Source of the DNA: Collimonas pratensis
Lineage (GTDB): Bacteria > Pseudomonadota > Gammaproteobacteria > Burkholderiales > Burkholderiaceae_D
DNA: 64,000 nt
Direction of reading: 5' to 3'
Assembly: GCF_001584185.1 (NCBI RefSeq)
Contig: NZ_CP013234.1
Coordinates: 620,001 to 684,000 of the forward strand
Part shown: positions 50,078-59,035 of the stretch, piece after piece
Layout: every line of letters starts with the position of its first letter
Position numbering within the stretch: the first letter of the stretch is position 1
Position numbers and translations under genes: made by a program
Notes under the pieces: model-generated
The model's input: the letters and a program-made list of their open reading frames with translations, nothing else
Told to the model about the DNA's origin: nothing
Database searches by the model: none

Positions 50078-50977
50078 TCAGGCAAATGCCGCCAGCGAGC
50101 CTTTCATTTTTTTCAAGGCAACTGCTTCGATCTGCCGTATGCGCTCGGCCGACACACCGAACTCATCCGCCAGCTCATGCAAGGTGGCGCCGGAACCATC
50201 GTCGTTGGCCAGCCAGCGGGCTTCCACGATACGGCGCGAGCGTTCATCCAGCTTGCTCAGGGCAGACTCGAGGCCTTCCGATTGCAGGCGGTCGTAGCGC
50301 TGGGCTTCCAGCACCTTGGTCGGCTCTTGCGATTCCGACGACAGATAGGCGATCGGTGCGAATTTGTCATCGTCGTCATCGGTAGGCGCATCCAGCGCGA
50401 TATCGCGGCCGGTCAGGCGCGTTTCCATTTCGATCACTTCTTCGCGCTTGACGTTGAGCGTCTTGGCCAAGGCGTCCACCTGTGACGGCGTCATCGCGTC
50501 CAGGCCTTCCTTGTGGCTGCGCAGATTGAAAAACAGCTTGCGCTGCGCCTTGGTGGTGGCTACTTTCACCAGGCGCCAGTTTTTCAGGATGTATTCATGC
50601 ATTTCGGCCTTGATCCAATGCATGGCGTAGGACACCAGCCGTACACCTTGGTCCGGGTCGAAGCGTTTGACGGCTTTCATCAGGCCGATATTGCCTTCCT
50701 GGATCAGGTCGGCGTGCGGCAAACCGTAACCGAGGTAGCCGCGGGCGATGGAAACCACCAGGCGCAGGTGCGACAGCACTAGCTTTTGCGCGGCGCCGAG
50801 GTCATTTTTATCGCGCAATTGTTGCGCAAGAGAAATTTCTTCATCGTGTGTCAACATCGGCAGGCGGTTCACAGCCGAGATATAGGCGTCGATATTCCCC
50901 AGCGTGCCGGAAAAGCCGAGCGCCAGGGCGTTGCTCTCGGTAGGCATTAATGCGGTGCTGACTGATGGATTCTTCAT
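50078..50977 (-). CDS. rpoH: Heat-shock RNA polymerase sigma factor (sigma-32)
   Basis: Directs RNA polymerase to heat-shock promoters. The 299 residues contain region 2 (SHLRLVVSIARGYLGYGLPH and DLIQEGNIGLMKAVKRFDPD), the RpoH box QRKLFFNLR, and region 4 with helix-turn-helix ATLHELADEFGVSAERIRQI. ATG 50977 has AGGAG 8 nt upstream; a frame from 51022 lacks one. A CIRCE element 70 nt upstream makes HrcA control likely. Confidence 0.97.
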   Translation of the reverse strand: MKNPSVSTALMPTESNALALGFSGTLGNIDAYISAVNRLPMLTHDEEISLAQQLRDKNDLGAAQKLVLSHLRLVVSIARGYLGYGLPHADLIQEGNIGLMKAVKRFDPDQGVRLVSYAMHWIKAEMHEYILKNWRLVKVATTKAQRKLFFNLRSHKEGLDAMTPSQVDALAKTLNVKREEVIEMETRLTGRDIALDAPTDDDDDKFAPIAYLSSESQEPTKVLEAQRYDRLQSEGLESALSKLDERSRRIVEARWLANDDGSGATLHELADEFGVSAERIRQIEAVALKKMKGSLAAFA

Positions 50978-51047
50978 TCTTTCTCCTTGCTGTCCGGCCA
51001 GCTCAGGCTGCCGGTTGATCAACGATCAGACGTATGACGGGAATATA

Positions 51048-51074
51048 TTAGCACTCTCTAATACAGAGTGCTAA
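51048..51074. promoter_or_regulatory. CIRCE element (HrcA operator) upstream of rpoH
   Basis: TTAGCACTC (51048-51056), a 9-nt spacer, GAGTGCTAA (51066-51074): a perfect match to CIRCE, the operator of the repressor HrcA. It lies 71 nt upstream of the rpoH ATG, so the sigma-32 gene itself should be repressed by HrcA in the absence of heat stress. Between 51075 and 51236 nothing else is recognisable. Confidence 0.95.
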
Positions 51075-51236
51075 TAGGATTTGTTAGAGAATGTATATAG
51101 GACGTTGCTATTGGAATTATTCTTATGATTGCCATATGCACCATCTTAGAGGGCTAAACCCCAGGAAAGTTGCGTACCGGCGGCAGGAAAATGCTGCATG
51201 GCCGCAGGGCAATTCCCGCTGCCGGCCGGCAGTGGC

Positions 51237-51611
51237 TCAGACCGTCAGGTCCGGAGTCAGGGAGAGATACGCGTCGTACGGCGGCTGGCTGAGGAAAGCG
51301 CGGATTTGCGACAGATGGGTGTCGTCTGCGATGCTGATGAACAAGCGGGCAGGTGCTTTGCGTAGCAGCCGGTTCAAAGTGACTCGTAGCGTCAGGTTGC
51401 CAATGCAGCAAAAACAGCCCGGGGCGATGCGTTTGATTTCCAGTTCTGGCGGCAGGTCGGCCGCCGCCAGCTTGCCGTCGGCCAGGCCTTCCAGTATCAG
51501 TGCGGTATGTTGGTGGACGCCGGCGGGCGCCGCTTCTTGCTGCAGTGCAGACCAGATCGCCGCTTCGCGCGCGCTCGCCGGCCTGCCGCTAACCAGGGTG
51601 GTGACGGTCAT
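51237..51611 (-). CDS. Short CobW-like protein without P-loop
   Basis: A 124-residue protein. Its core APGCFCCIGNLTLRVTLNRL matches the zinc-binding GCxCC region of CobW/COG0523 metallochaperones, and the order of segments (a first strand VTTLVSGR, then the cysteine box) resembles their GTPase domain. The first strand is followed by PASAREAAIWSAL, with no GxxGxGKT, so nucleotide binding seems lost, and the C-terminal CobW domain is absent. It overlaps the ntrX-like gene by 4 nt (ATGA). A metal-binding role is inferred; similar short forms may be conserved here in Oxalobacteraceae. Confidence 0.75.
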   Translation of the reverse strand: MTVTTLVSGRPASAREAAIWSALQQEAAPAGVHQHTALILEGLADGKLAAADLPPELEIKRIAPGCFCCIGNLTLRVTLNRLLRKAPARLFISIADDTHLSQIRAFLSQPPYDAYLSLTPDLTV

Positions 51612-52330
51612 CCGCCCTTTTTTGACAACTTTCCTGGGTCGACGCCGAGCTGCTTCAGCTTGCGGTACAGATGGGTGCGTTCCAGGCCGGTTTTTTCCGC
51701 CACCCTGGTCATGCTGCCGCTTTCGCGGATCAGATGGTATTCGAAATAGGCGCGCTCGAAAGCATCACGCGCTTCCCGCAAGGGCAGGCCGAACGAGGTC
51801 GAGAACAGGTTTTCGGAGGCGGCGGCTACGGAAGGCATTGCTGCCGCGTGTCCGCTTTCAGACGAGATCGGATTGCTGAAGGCGCCGGAGACGGCCACCA
51901 CGTCGCCCAGTTCGCTGGCTGCGGTGACCGGCTGCGGATAGAGGGTTGGCGCGCGGGCGGTCTTCGGTCCTTGCGACAAGCCCTGCTGTACCGCTTTCAG
52001 CAGCTTTTGCAGGGCAATCGGTTTTTCCAGGAAATTCAGGGCGCCGATGCGCGTCGCCTCTACCGCGGTGTCGATAGTGGCGTGGCCGGACATCATGATG
52101 ACCGGCATGGTCAGCAAGCCGTCGCGCTGCCATTCCTTGAGCAGCGTCACGCCGTCGGTGTCGGGCATCCAGATGTCGAGCAGCACCAGGTCGGGCACGC
52201 CGCCCTGACGAAACTCGCGAGCCTGTTGTGCATTTTCCGCGGCGGTTACTACATGCCCCTCGTCACCTAAAATCTCCGAGAGCAATTCCCGAATTCCCAT
52301 TTCGTCGTCAACGACTAGGATGTTAGCCAT
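51608..52330 (-). CDS. NtrX-like response regulator without AAA+ domain
   Basis: A 240-residue regulator: receiver domain 1-120 with acidic pair Asp8-Asp9, phosphorylated Asp52 (LLDIWMPD) and LEKPI lysine, a variable linker about 120-185, and a Fis-type helix-turn-helix at the end (SMTRVAEKTGLERTHLYRKL). The central sigma54-activating AAA+ domain of full NtrX is missing, so it likely acts at sigma70 promoters. It is encoded after the NtrY-like kinase, 163 nt apart, and before the CobW-like gene. Confidence 0.9.
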   Translation of the reverse strand: MANILVVDDEMGIRELLSEILGDEGHVVTAAENAQQAREFRQGGVPDLVLLDIWMPDTDGVTLLKEWQRDGLLTMPVIMMSGHATIDTAVEATRIGALNFLEKPIALQKLLKAVQQGLSQGPKTARAPTLYPQPVTAASELGDVVAVSGAFSNPISSESGHAAAMPSVAAASENLFSTSFGLPLREARDAFERAYFEYHLIRESGSMTRVAEKTGLERTHLYRKLKQLGVDPGKLSKKGG

Positions 52331-52493
52331 GCGGTTGCCTTCCCATTTCCTGTTGCATCAAATCCCACTGTGTGGACCGCTCAGATGGCCCAGTTAAATT
52401 GTTGATGTCTCGTTGTTTTATTTCCGCGTCCGGATACATGCTATATCACTCAACCGTCATTTTGCAGGTGTTCTGTATCAAATTATGGCCGAA

Positions 52494-54794
52494 TCATGAG
52501 TCGATTACCGTCGAAACATGACTTGAGGCTAACTTTAACAGCAAAATCAGGATTTTTGCGCCCTTTGTGTCGCTTCGATTCTGCAGATCGATGCGGCCGC
52601 CGTGTTCGTCGATGATTTTTTTCACCATAGGCAAGCCGAGACCGGTGCCGCGCGGCTTCGAGGTGACGTAAGGCTCAAACGCCCTGGCCAGTATTTTAGG
52701 CGAGAATCCGGCGCCGTTATCGGTAATCGAGAGCCGCACCGCGGTGCGTGACAAGCCGTCCGAGCTTTGGAAGCTGACGCGCTCGGTCACCAGGTCGATG
52801 CGTGCCGGCTCTACGCTGTCGCCACGGTCCAGCACGGCGTCCTGGGCATTCTGCAGCAGATTGTGGATCACTTGCCGCAGCTGGGTGGCGTCGCCCATGA
52901 TCAGCGGCAGGTCCGGCGCCAGCGAGGCGTGAATCATGTCGCGTTCGTCGCCGGCCAGGTACAGGTGGAGGATTTCCGCCACCAGCACGTTCAGGTCCAG
53001 CTCGCCCAGGACTGCCGGCGGGGTTTTGGCGTAGTCGCGGAAATCGTCCACCATGCGCTTCATTGCCGCCACCTGGTTGACGATGGTGTCGGTGCTCTTC
53101 TTCAGGATCGCGGCGTCCTGGGTCATCAGCTTGTCTTCCAGCTTCATCTGCAGCCGTTCGGCCGAGAGCTGGATCGGCGTCAGCGGGTTCTTGATTTCAT
53201 GCGCCAGGCGGCGCGCCACTTCACCCCAGGCAATCGAACGCTGGCCGGAGATGACGTCGGAAATATCGTCGAACACCACCACGTAGCCGGTGCGGTTCTC
53301 GACCGGCAGGCGCGAGCCGCGCGCCAGCAGGATGATGTCGTCGCTGTCGCTGTTCTCGCCGCTGTCGACCCGGCGCGGAATCTCGATCTGCTGCTGCCAG
53401 TGCAGCAGCTCGGGGCCGATCTTGCCGGTCGCGAATTGTGCGTTCTGTTCCGAGAAAGCATTGGTGATCACTTCCGCAAAGTGCGCCAGGCCGTCGATGA
53501 TGTTGAGCGGCTGGCCGATGTGCGGTGAAAAATCGTATTGCAGGATGCGTCCCACCGACTGGTTGCTGGTGACCAGGCGGAAATCGCCGTCCAGCACCAT
53601 CACGCCGGCCGACATGTTGGCCAGCACCGATTCCAGGTAGGCCTTGGCGTTTTCCAGCTCGCTGCGATTCTTCTCGACTAATGCGCGGGCGTCGAACAGT
53701 TGGCGCGTCATCAGGTTGAACGACTGGGTCAGGGTGCCCAGTTCGTCCGAGGTGGCGACGATCGGCCGCGGCGACAGGTTGCCTTCGGCCACCGCCTTGG
53801 TGCCTTCGGCCAGCAGCAGCAAGGGCTTGGCCAGGTCGGTGGCGATCAGGAAGCCGCTGACGATGGCGCCGAACACGGCCAGCAGCAAGGTCAGCGTCAA
53901 GGTCCCTGTATACATCTTGAGCAAGCCGGTGCGGCTTGCGGAAAGCTCTTGATATTCGGCCGATGCCGCGCCGACGAGGCCGATGTTAGAGGCCAGATAG
54001 GACGGCACCGGCTGTATCATTTGCAGGAAATGCGTTTCGTTTTGCAAGGACGAACTTTTCAGCGGCGCAGGAATGGCGACGATGACGTGCTGGCGCAGGT
54101 TGCCGGTGTCGCTGCTGTTCACCGGTTTGGCGCTGCTGCCGGGTTCGTCAAGGTCGCTATCTAACTCGGCATAGCCACGCGGCAAGCGTGCCCGTTGCAG
54201 CATCGCGGCTGTCGGCAAGGTGGGCACCAGGGTCCCCAGGTGACCGCCTACGGAAGCGATCACCTGGCCGTTGGCGGTGAAAATCGATGCTTCCAGGTTC
54301 TGGTCGCCAAGCCGGCCCAATTGCGTTGCTTGCGCCGAATTGGAAAGGTCCGACCATTCGCCCGCTAGCGTACGCGCTCTGGTGCTCAGATCGTTGAGCG
54401 ATGCATCCAGGGAGGCATGGCTCAGGTTGACGCCGGCCTGCAAGGCGGTTTCAACGTGTACGTTGAACCAGGATTCGATCGAGCGCGACGCGAATTGCAC
54501 CGACACCAGGTAAATCACGGCGCCCGGCAAGATGCCGACCAAGGCGAACATGAGTACCAGTTTGGCAGTCAGCCGAGAGCCGAACTGGCGGCGCTTATAG
54601 CGCTTGTACAGGCGCACCAGCAGCAGGCAGACCAGCAAGAACAACGCCACCGCCATCAGCACATTCAAGGCCAACAGCCAAGTATAGTGCGTGTTGAAAA
54701 AATCAGTATTGGAGGACGCCGAAGAGAGCAGGAACAGCAGAATGCAGACAATGGCGCCGCCGACTACCAACATATAACGTAATGCGCGCGACAC
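52494..54794 (-). CDS. NtrY-like sensor histidine kinase
   Basis: A 766-residue membrane kinase. Three N-terminal membrane helices (about 7-25, 37-62, 82-103), an extracytoplasmic region to about 300, another helix, a HAMP domain (about 330-385: AEGTKAVAEGNLSPRPIVAT), a PAS domain (about 400-500), phosphoacceptor His in EVARRLAHEIKNPLTPIQLS, and ATPase boxes HNLLQNAQDA, DNGAGFS and GTGLGLPMVKKII. It is the partner of the regulator downstream. The signal is unknown; nitrogen or redox cues are known for NtrYX elsewhere. Confidence 0.94.
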   Translation of the reverse strand: MSRALRYMLVVGGAIVCILLFLLSSASSNTDFFNTHYTWLLALNVLMAVALFLLVCLLLVRLYKRYKRRQFGSRLTAKLVLMFALVGILPGAVIYLVSVQFASRSIESWFNVHVETALQAGVNLSHASLDASLNDLSTRARTLAGEWSDLSNSAQATQLGRLGDQNLEASIFTANGQVIASVGGHLGTLVPTLPTAAMLQRARLPRGYAELDSDLDEPGSSAKPVNSSDTGNLRQHVIVAIPAPLKSSSLQNETHFLQMIQPVPSYLASNIGLVGAASAEYQELSASRTGLLKMYTGTLTLTLLLAVFGAIVSGFLIATDLAKPLLLLAEGTKAVAEGNLSPRPIVATSDELGTLTQSFNLMTRQLFDARALVEKNRSELENAKAYLESVLANMSAGVMVLDGDFRLVTSNQSVGRILQYDFSPHIGQPLNIIDGLAHFAEVITNAFSEQNAQFATGKIGPELLHWQQQIEIPRRVDSGENSDSDDIILLARGSRLPVENRTGYVVVFDDISDVISGQRSIAWGEVARRLAHEIKNPLTPIQLSAERLQMKLEDKLMTQDAAILKKSTDTIVNQVAAMKRMVDDFRDYAKTPPAVLGELDLNVLVAEILHLYLAGDERDMIHASLAPDLPLIMGDATQLRQVIHNLLQNAQDAVLDRGDSVEPARIDLVTERVSFQSSDGLSRTAVRLSITDNGAGFSPKILARAFEPYVTSKPRGTGLGLPMVKKIIDEHGGRIDLQNRSDTKGAKILILLLKLASSHVSTVIDS

Positions 54795-54796
54795 GG

Positions 54797-55375
54797 CTAT
54801 TCCGCCTTGTAGTTGAAACTCTTCCAGTCGGAAGAAAAACGCCAGTCGCTATTGTTGAGGGCGTTGACCTGGAACGGCTTGGACAGCAGCCCGAGGTCGA
54901 GGCCCATGCGCACCGCGACCCGGTACACCTCGCCTTGCTTGAGCGCGCTCTTGTCGGCGATCAGCCAACGGCTAGGGCGGCGGATCAGCGCCAGGGCATC
55001 GTCCAATGTAGTGAAGCTCTGCTGCAGGCTGCCGTTGATGGCGACGTTATAGCGCCGCGTGATGAGGTTGTATTGCAGCCGGATGGTCTGCGTGGCGGTG
55101 ATCGCCTTTTCATCGAACCAGTACCAGCGCGGCCGCGTCAGTTCCACATCAGTCGTAAAGTACAGGGTGACGCCGCGATTGATCACGTCTTCCAGGCCGC
55201 GGTTGAGGTCGAAGGAAAAGATTGCCGACAGCCTGTAACCGTCGTCGCCAGCTTCGATATGGGCCTGGCTCAACTCTACGCCGTCGGAAGCAAAGCTGGA
55301 CGCGTGGCTAAAAGACAGCGCTAGCATCAGGGCCAGCAGCCAGTATTTTAAGAATTGAGGCAATGGTCGTGTCAC
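54797..55375 (-). CDS. DUF4390 protein
   Basis: A 192-residue exported protein: signal peptide 1-30 (YWLLALMLALSFSHASSFAS), then a beta-rich DUF4390 domain (VTLYFTTDVELTRPRWYWFD, IRLQYNLITRRYNVAINGSL). It lies between rsmB and ntrY, with 2 nt to ntrY, a fixed order in betaproteobacteria, so a link to the sensor's periplasmic input is plausible. Confidence 0.88.
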   Translation of the reverse strand: MTRPLPQFLKYWLLALMLALSFSHASSFASDGVELSQAHIEAGDDGYRLSAIFSFDLNRGLEDVINRGVTLYFTTDVELTRPRWYWFDEKAITATQTIRLQYNLITRRYNVAINGSLQQSFTTLDDALALIRRPSRWLIADKSALKQGEVYRVAVRMGLDLGLLSKPFQVNALNNSDWRFSSDWKSFNYKAE

Positions 55376-55470
55376 TGGTATCTGTTACGGAGCAAAATCC
55401 GCTAAAAATAGTGCATTAACAAGGAAGGCGGCGCCATGCTGCTTGCGGCGCCAGATAGTTTTCTATTTCA

Positions 55471-56778
55471 TCATTTTTGAAACAAGGCATAAAACAGCCC
55501 GTCATGGTCCTGTTCGGCATCCGCCCGCGGCAGCAACTGGCCTGGCGCCGGCAGCCTGCGGGCATTGTTGCGCTGGGCGAACGCCGCGGCCTGGGCCTCG
55601 GATTCTTGCGGCCAGACAGAACATGTTACCAGCAGCAATTTACCATCCGGCCGTAGCATCTGCCATAGATTGTCCAGAATCTTTGCCGAAAGTGTTGCCA
55701 GCTGCTCGGTATCGGTCTTGCGCCGCAGCCAGCGGATATCCGGATGGCGCCGCACGATACCGGAGGCTGTGCAGGGGACGTCGGCCAGGATGCGGTCGAA
55801 CAGCTTGCCATCCCACCAGTCCTTGCCGTCGCTGCTGATGCTGGCGTCGCCCAGCTGCAGCGTGGCTTGCAATTGCAGGCGCTGCAGGTTCTGGGTGATG
55901 CGCTGCAAGCGCTTGGGATTGTTGTCCAGTGCGGTCAGTTCGACCTCGGCGGTTTCCAGGATATGGCAGGTTTTGCCGCCAGGAGCGGCGCAGGCATCCA
56001 GCACCCGCATGCCGTCTTGCACATCCAGCAACGGCGCCGCCAGTTGCGCCGCTGCGTCCTGCACTGAGGCCAGGCCGTCTTCAAAGCCGGGAATCTGCGT
56101 CACCGGCATGGCGGTATCCAGGCGGATGGCGTCGGCGCCGATCTGGCGCGCGCCGATATCGTGGCTGGCCAGGGTTTCCAGGTAGGCCGCTACCGTGGTC
56201 TTGCGGCGGTTGACGCGCAAGGTCAGCGGCGGCGCCGCGTTGCCTGCAGTCAGGATGGCTTGCCATTGTTCCGGGTAAGCTGCTTTCATGCGGTCTATCC
56301 ACCAGACCGGATAATTCCACAAGCCGAACGGCGTCTTGACGGCGATCGCCACCAAGGCTTCGCGCTCGCGCAGGAAACGGCGCAGCACGGCGTTGGCCAT
56401 ACCCTTGGCGTGGGCCATCTGCGGGTCGGAATCGACTGCCGTGACAGCCTGGTTGACCACAGTAAAATTTTCGTAGGCAGGGTCGTCGACATCGGCCAGC
56501 AGGCACAAGGCGGCGCACAGCAGACAGTGCAGCAGGGTCGGTTCCGGCGGCCGGCTGGCCAGGCTGCCCAGCAAGGTTTCCGCGCGTCCGATGCCGCGCA
56601 TGGTGCGGTAGGCGATGTCCTGGATGGCGCCGCGGGTCGGCGCCGGAGCGGCCGATTGCGCAAATACCTGGGTCAGCGCTTGCGGCAGCGCCGCGCCGTC
56701 GCGCACCAGGGCGATGGCTTGGGCCGCGCCCAGCAGGCTGAACGCGAGAGAATCTTTTTTGAGGGTTGAATAAGTCAC
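55471..56778 (-). CDS. rsmB: 16S rRNA m5C967 methyltransferase
   Basis: Methylates C967 of 16S rRNA. The 435 residues have an N-terminal NusB-like RNA-binding domain (about 10-145) and a C-terminal Rossmann methyltransferase: AdoMet loop LDACAAPGGKTCHILE, catalytic cysteines in DVPCTASGIVRRHPD and LLVTCSVWPQE. It heads the rsmB-DUF4390-ntrYX group. Confidence 0.95.
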   Translation of the reverse strand: MTYSTLKKDSLAFSLLGAAQAIALVRDGAALPQALTQVFAQSAAPAPTRGAIQDIAYRTMRGIGRAETLLGSLASRPPEPTLLHCLLCAALCLLADVDDPAYENFTVVNQAVTAVDSDPQMAHAKGMANAVLRRFLREREALVAIAVKTPFGLWNYPVWWIDRMKAAYPEQWQAILTAGNAAPPLTLRVNRRKTTVAAYLETLASHDIGARQIGADAIRLDTAMPVTQIPGFEDGLASVQDAAAQLAAPLLDVQDGMRVLDACAAPGGKTCHILETAEVELTALDNNPKRLQRITQNLQRLQLQATLQLGDASISSDGKDWWDGKLFDRILADVPCTASGIVRRHPDIRWLRRKTDTEQLATLSAKILDNLWQMLRPDGKLLLVTCSVWPQESEAQAAAFAQRNNARRLPAPGQLLPRADAEQDHDGLFYALFQK

Positions 56779-56847
56779 AAGTGATTAAAGGCTACGCTAC
56801 GGTTAGGGTGTGCAAGAGATCGGTCTGGCAAGATCACAAGGCTTTAT

Positions 56848-57487
56848 TTAGTTTCGGGTCAGCGCCAGTTTCATTCCCAGCGCGACAAAGGCGGCGCCGA
56901 CGCTGCGCTCCAGCCAGTGCTTCACCTGCGGATTGTTGCTGGCATGCTGGCTGAGCGTCCCGGCCAGCATGGCGGTGCCGCTGTTCCAGCACAGCGTCAC
57001 CACGGAAAACACGGCGCCCAGCAACAGGAAAGCGGCAGTCTTGTGCTGCGCATCGTGCAGCACGAATTGCGGGAAAAACGACAGGAAAAACAGGATCACC
57101 TTGGGATTGAGCACATTGGTGATCAAGGCTTGCAGGAAAATCGTCTTGTGCGAACGCAGGTCCAGCTGCGGCTCGCTGGCGCTGGCGGCCTTTTTTTTTG
57201 CTGAAAAGCATCTTCAGGCCGAGATAGATCAGGTAAGCGCCGCCGGCCAGCTTGACTGCCATGAACGCAGTGGCCGAGGCCGCCAGCAAGGCGGTGAGTC
57301 CGAAAGCCGACAAGGTGGCGTGGATGCAGCAGCCGGCCGTGATGCCCAGCGCCGACAGCAAGCCGGCGCGGCGCCCTTGCGCCACGCTGCGGCCGACTAT
57401 ATAGGCGGTATCCGGGCCGGGAGTGGCGTTCAGTAACAGGACGGCCATCAGGAACAGGCCAAAATCGGTAATGCCGAACGAAATCAT
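56848..57487 (-). pseudogene. LysE/RhtB-family exporter, frameshifted in an A9 run
   Basis: An amino-acid exporter gene split into two frames. Frame one from ATG 57487 gives the first half (FLMAVLLLNATPGPDTAYIV, GITAGCCIHATLSAFGLTAL) to FSKKK. At 57191-57199 (nine A on the coding strand) the frame changes; removing one A continues into AASASEPQLD and then ALITNVLNPKVILFFLSFFP to KLALTRN. The repaired protein would have about 212 residues, normal for the family. It is either a single-base indel mutation, a sequencing error or a slippage-prone (phase-variable) site. Confidence 0.88.
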
Positions 57488-57678
57488 GGCGGCGCTAGAC
57501 AGGATGGTAACAATGCGATTGTAGCGGGGATATGCTCGCGAACCTACGGTTAGGTCGCGATTGTGGCAGGAAAAATGATGAAATTGGCGGATCGCTTGAC
57601 AGCAGCGTTAGCTTGCCCTAACGGACAGGGCTGCCAGCGGCACAAATGTCCTTGTGATAATTTCTGAGTGGAACAGTA

Positions 57679-58572
57679 TCAGCTTGCCAATGCTACGCTG
57701 GCGGCGGGCAACGGCTGCAGCATGTGCTGCGCGTCTAGCCAGCGCCGGACATCGGCAAATACGCGCTCGGCGCCGATTTCATTGAAGATCTCGTGATACA
57801 TGCCTTCATAGTCGCGCATGGTGCCGATTTCAGGGCGCAGGGCGGCGAAAAAGTGGCGGCTGCCTTCTGGATCGATGATGCGGTCGCCGCCGGCGATCAC
57901 CATCAGGGTCGGCAGCGTCAGCGTCGGCGCCTGCTCGATAGCAAAGGCGCCGGCATGCAGCATGCTGTTCAGCAGGCGCGGGCTGATCTTGTTGTGCACC
58001 AGCGGATCGAGGCGGTAAGCCTTGGCCACGGTGAGGTCGTGCGACAGCAGGTTGACGTCCAGGCCGTTAGGCGCCGCCAGGCCGGGGGCAATGGTCGACA
58101 TCAGCTTGAGCAGGCCATGCTGGAAGCCGCTCATGCGCAGCGCCAGCGCCGGCGAAGACAGGATCAGGCCGCGCAGCGACGCCATCTGCGCCACCGCAAA
58201 GCGTGCCGCGAACAGGCCGCCCATGCTGTGGCCGAAGAGGATCGGAGTAGTGTTTTCCAGCTCGGGATGGATCAGCTCTTGCTGCCGGCTGAAGTCGTTC
58301 AGCACCAGCTTGGCGTCGCGCAGCAGGGCGTTGTCGTCTGGCGCATCGCCGCGGCGGCCGCCGGAACGGCCGTGGCCGCGATGATCGTAGCTGCGCACCA
58401 GCAAGCCGCAACGATTGAAAAAACGGATGACATGGGCGTAACGTCCGGAATGTTCGCCCAGGCCGTGCATCAGCAGGATACTGCCGGCGACCGGCTCGCC
58501 GGGAGCCAGTGGCCAGTCGGTAACGAACAGCGAGACGCCGTCGTCGGTCGTAAGCTGCTGCTCACGGGGCAT
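57679..58572 (-). CDS. Alpha/beta hydrolase (lysophospholipase / monoacylglycerol lipase-like)
   Basis: A 297-residue serine hydrolase of the Hydrolase_4 group. Nucleophile Ser116 in FGHSMGG, oxyanion segment LLMHGLGEHSGRYAHVIRFF, DHRGHGRSGG after it, acid in VIAGGDRIIDPEGS and His in YEGMYHEIFNE. No signal peptide, so it probably acts on lysophospholipids or monoglycerides in the cytosol. Its ATG overlaps the DUF1840 stop by 1 nt, so the two are coupled. Confidence 0.9.
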   Translation of the reverse strand: MPREQQLTTDDGVSLFVTDWPLAPGEPVAGSILLMHGLGEHSGRYAHVIRFFNRCGLLVRSYDHRGHGRSGGRRGDAPDDNALLRDAKLVLNDFSRQQELIHPELENTTPILFGHSMGGLFAARFAVAQMASLRGLILSSPALALRMSGFQHGLLKLMSTIAPGLAAPNGLDVNLLSHDLTVAKAYRLDPLVHNKISPRLLNSMLHAGAFAIEQAPTLTLPTLMVIAGGDRIIDPEGSRHFFAALRPEIGTMRDYEGMYHEIFNEIGAERVFADVRRWLDAQHMLQPLPAASVALAS

Positions 58573-58916
58573 TAGACGCCCCAGAGTACGTCGTCGTTGT
58601 GCTTGTGGGCTTCGCGCAGCATTTCCAGCAGCGGATGGATGCGGCTGGCCAGGTTCACCGTCTGCACCGGCTCATGGCCGCTGTCGTCGCCAGCTGCATT
58701 GTGGTGGGCGGCGATGTCGTGCTGCACGCTGCCGGAAGCTGGATGGGCGCGGCTTTCCGACGCTTCTTGCTCAAGGCGGGCAATCGCGTCCGCGCCTTCA
58801 GCGGCGGTGATCACGCCGATCTTTACGTCTTTATGCAGCAGATCGAGAATGCGCTTGGCGTCGTGCTCGAACATGATGACTTCGGACGATGCCTTGGATT
58901 TGAACGTAACTAACAT
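58572..58916 (-). CDS. DUF1840 protein
   Basis: A 114-residue cytosolic protein starting MLVTFKSKASSEVIMFEHDA, the hallmark of DUF1840, and ending in a helix ASRIHPLLEMLREAHKHND with the common VLWGV. The middle (about 50-80) is low-complexity and His/Asp-rich. Unknown function; it is the first gene of a two-gene unit with the hydrolase. Confidence 0.9.
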   Translation of the reverse strand: MLVTFKSKASSEVIMFEHDAKRILDLLHKDVKIGVITAAEGADAIARLEQEASESRAHPASGSVQHDIAAHHNAAGDDSGHEPVQTVNLASRIHPLLEMLREAHKHNDDVLWGV

Positions 58917-59035
58917 AAAACCTCAAAATATTGTTTTTGATAAAAAAGACATTGTACAGAATAGTTGTTTGTCCCGGTTGCCGCCAGTTTTGTCACCGCC
59001 GGTTACACAGCTGACAAGTAGCGGTAACGCCAGCG

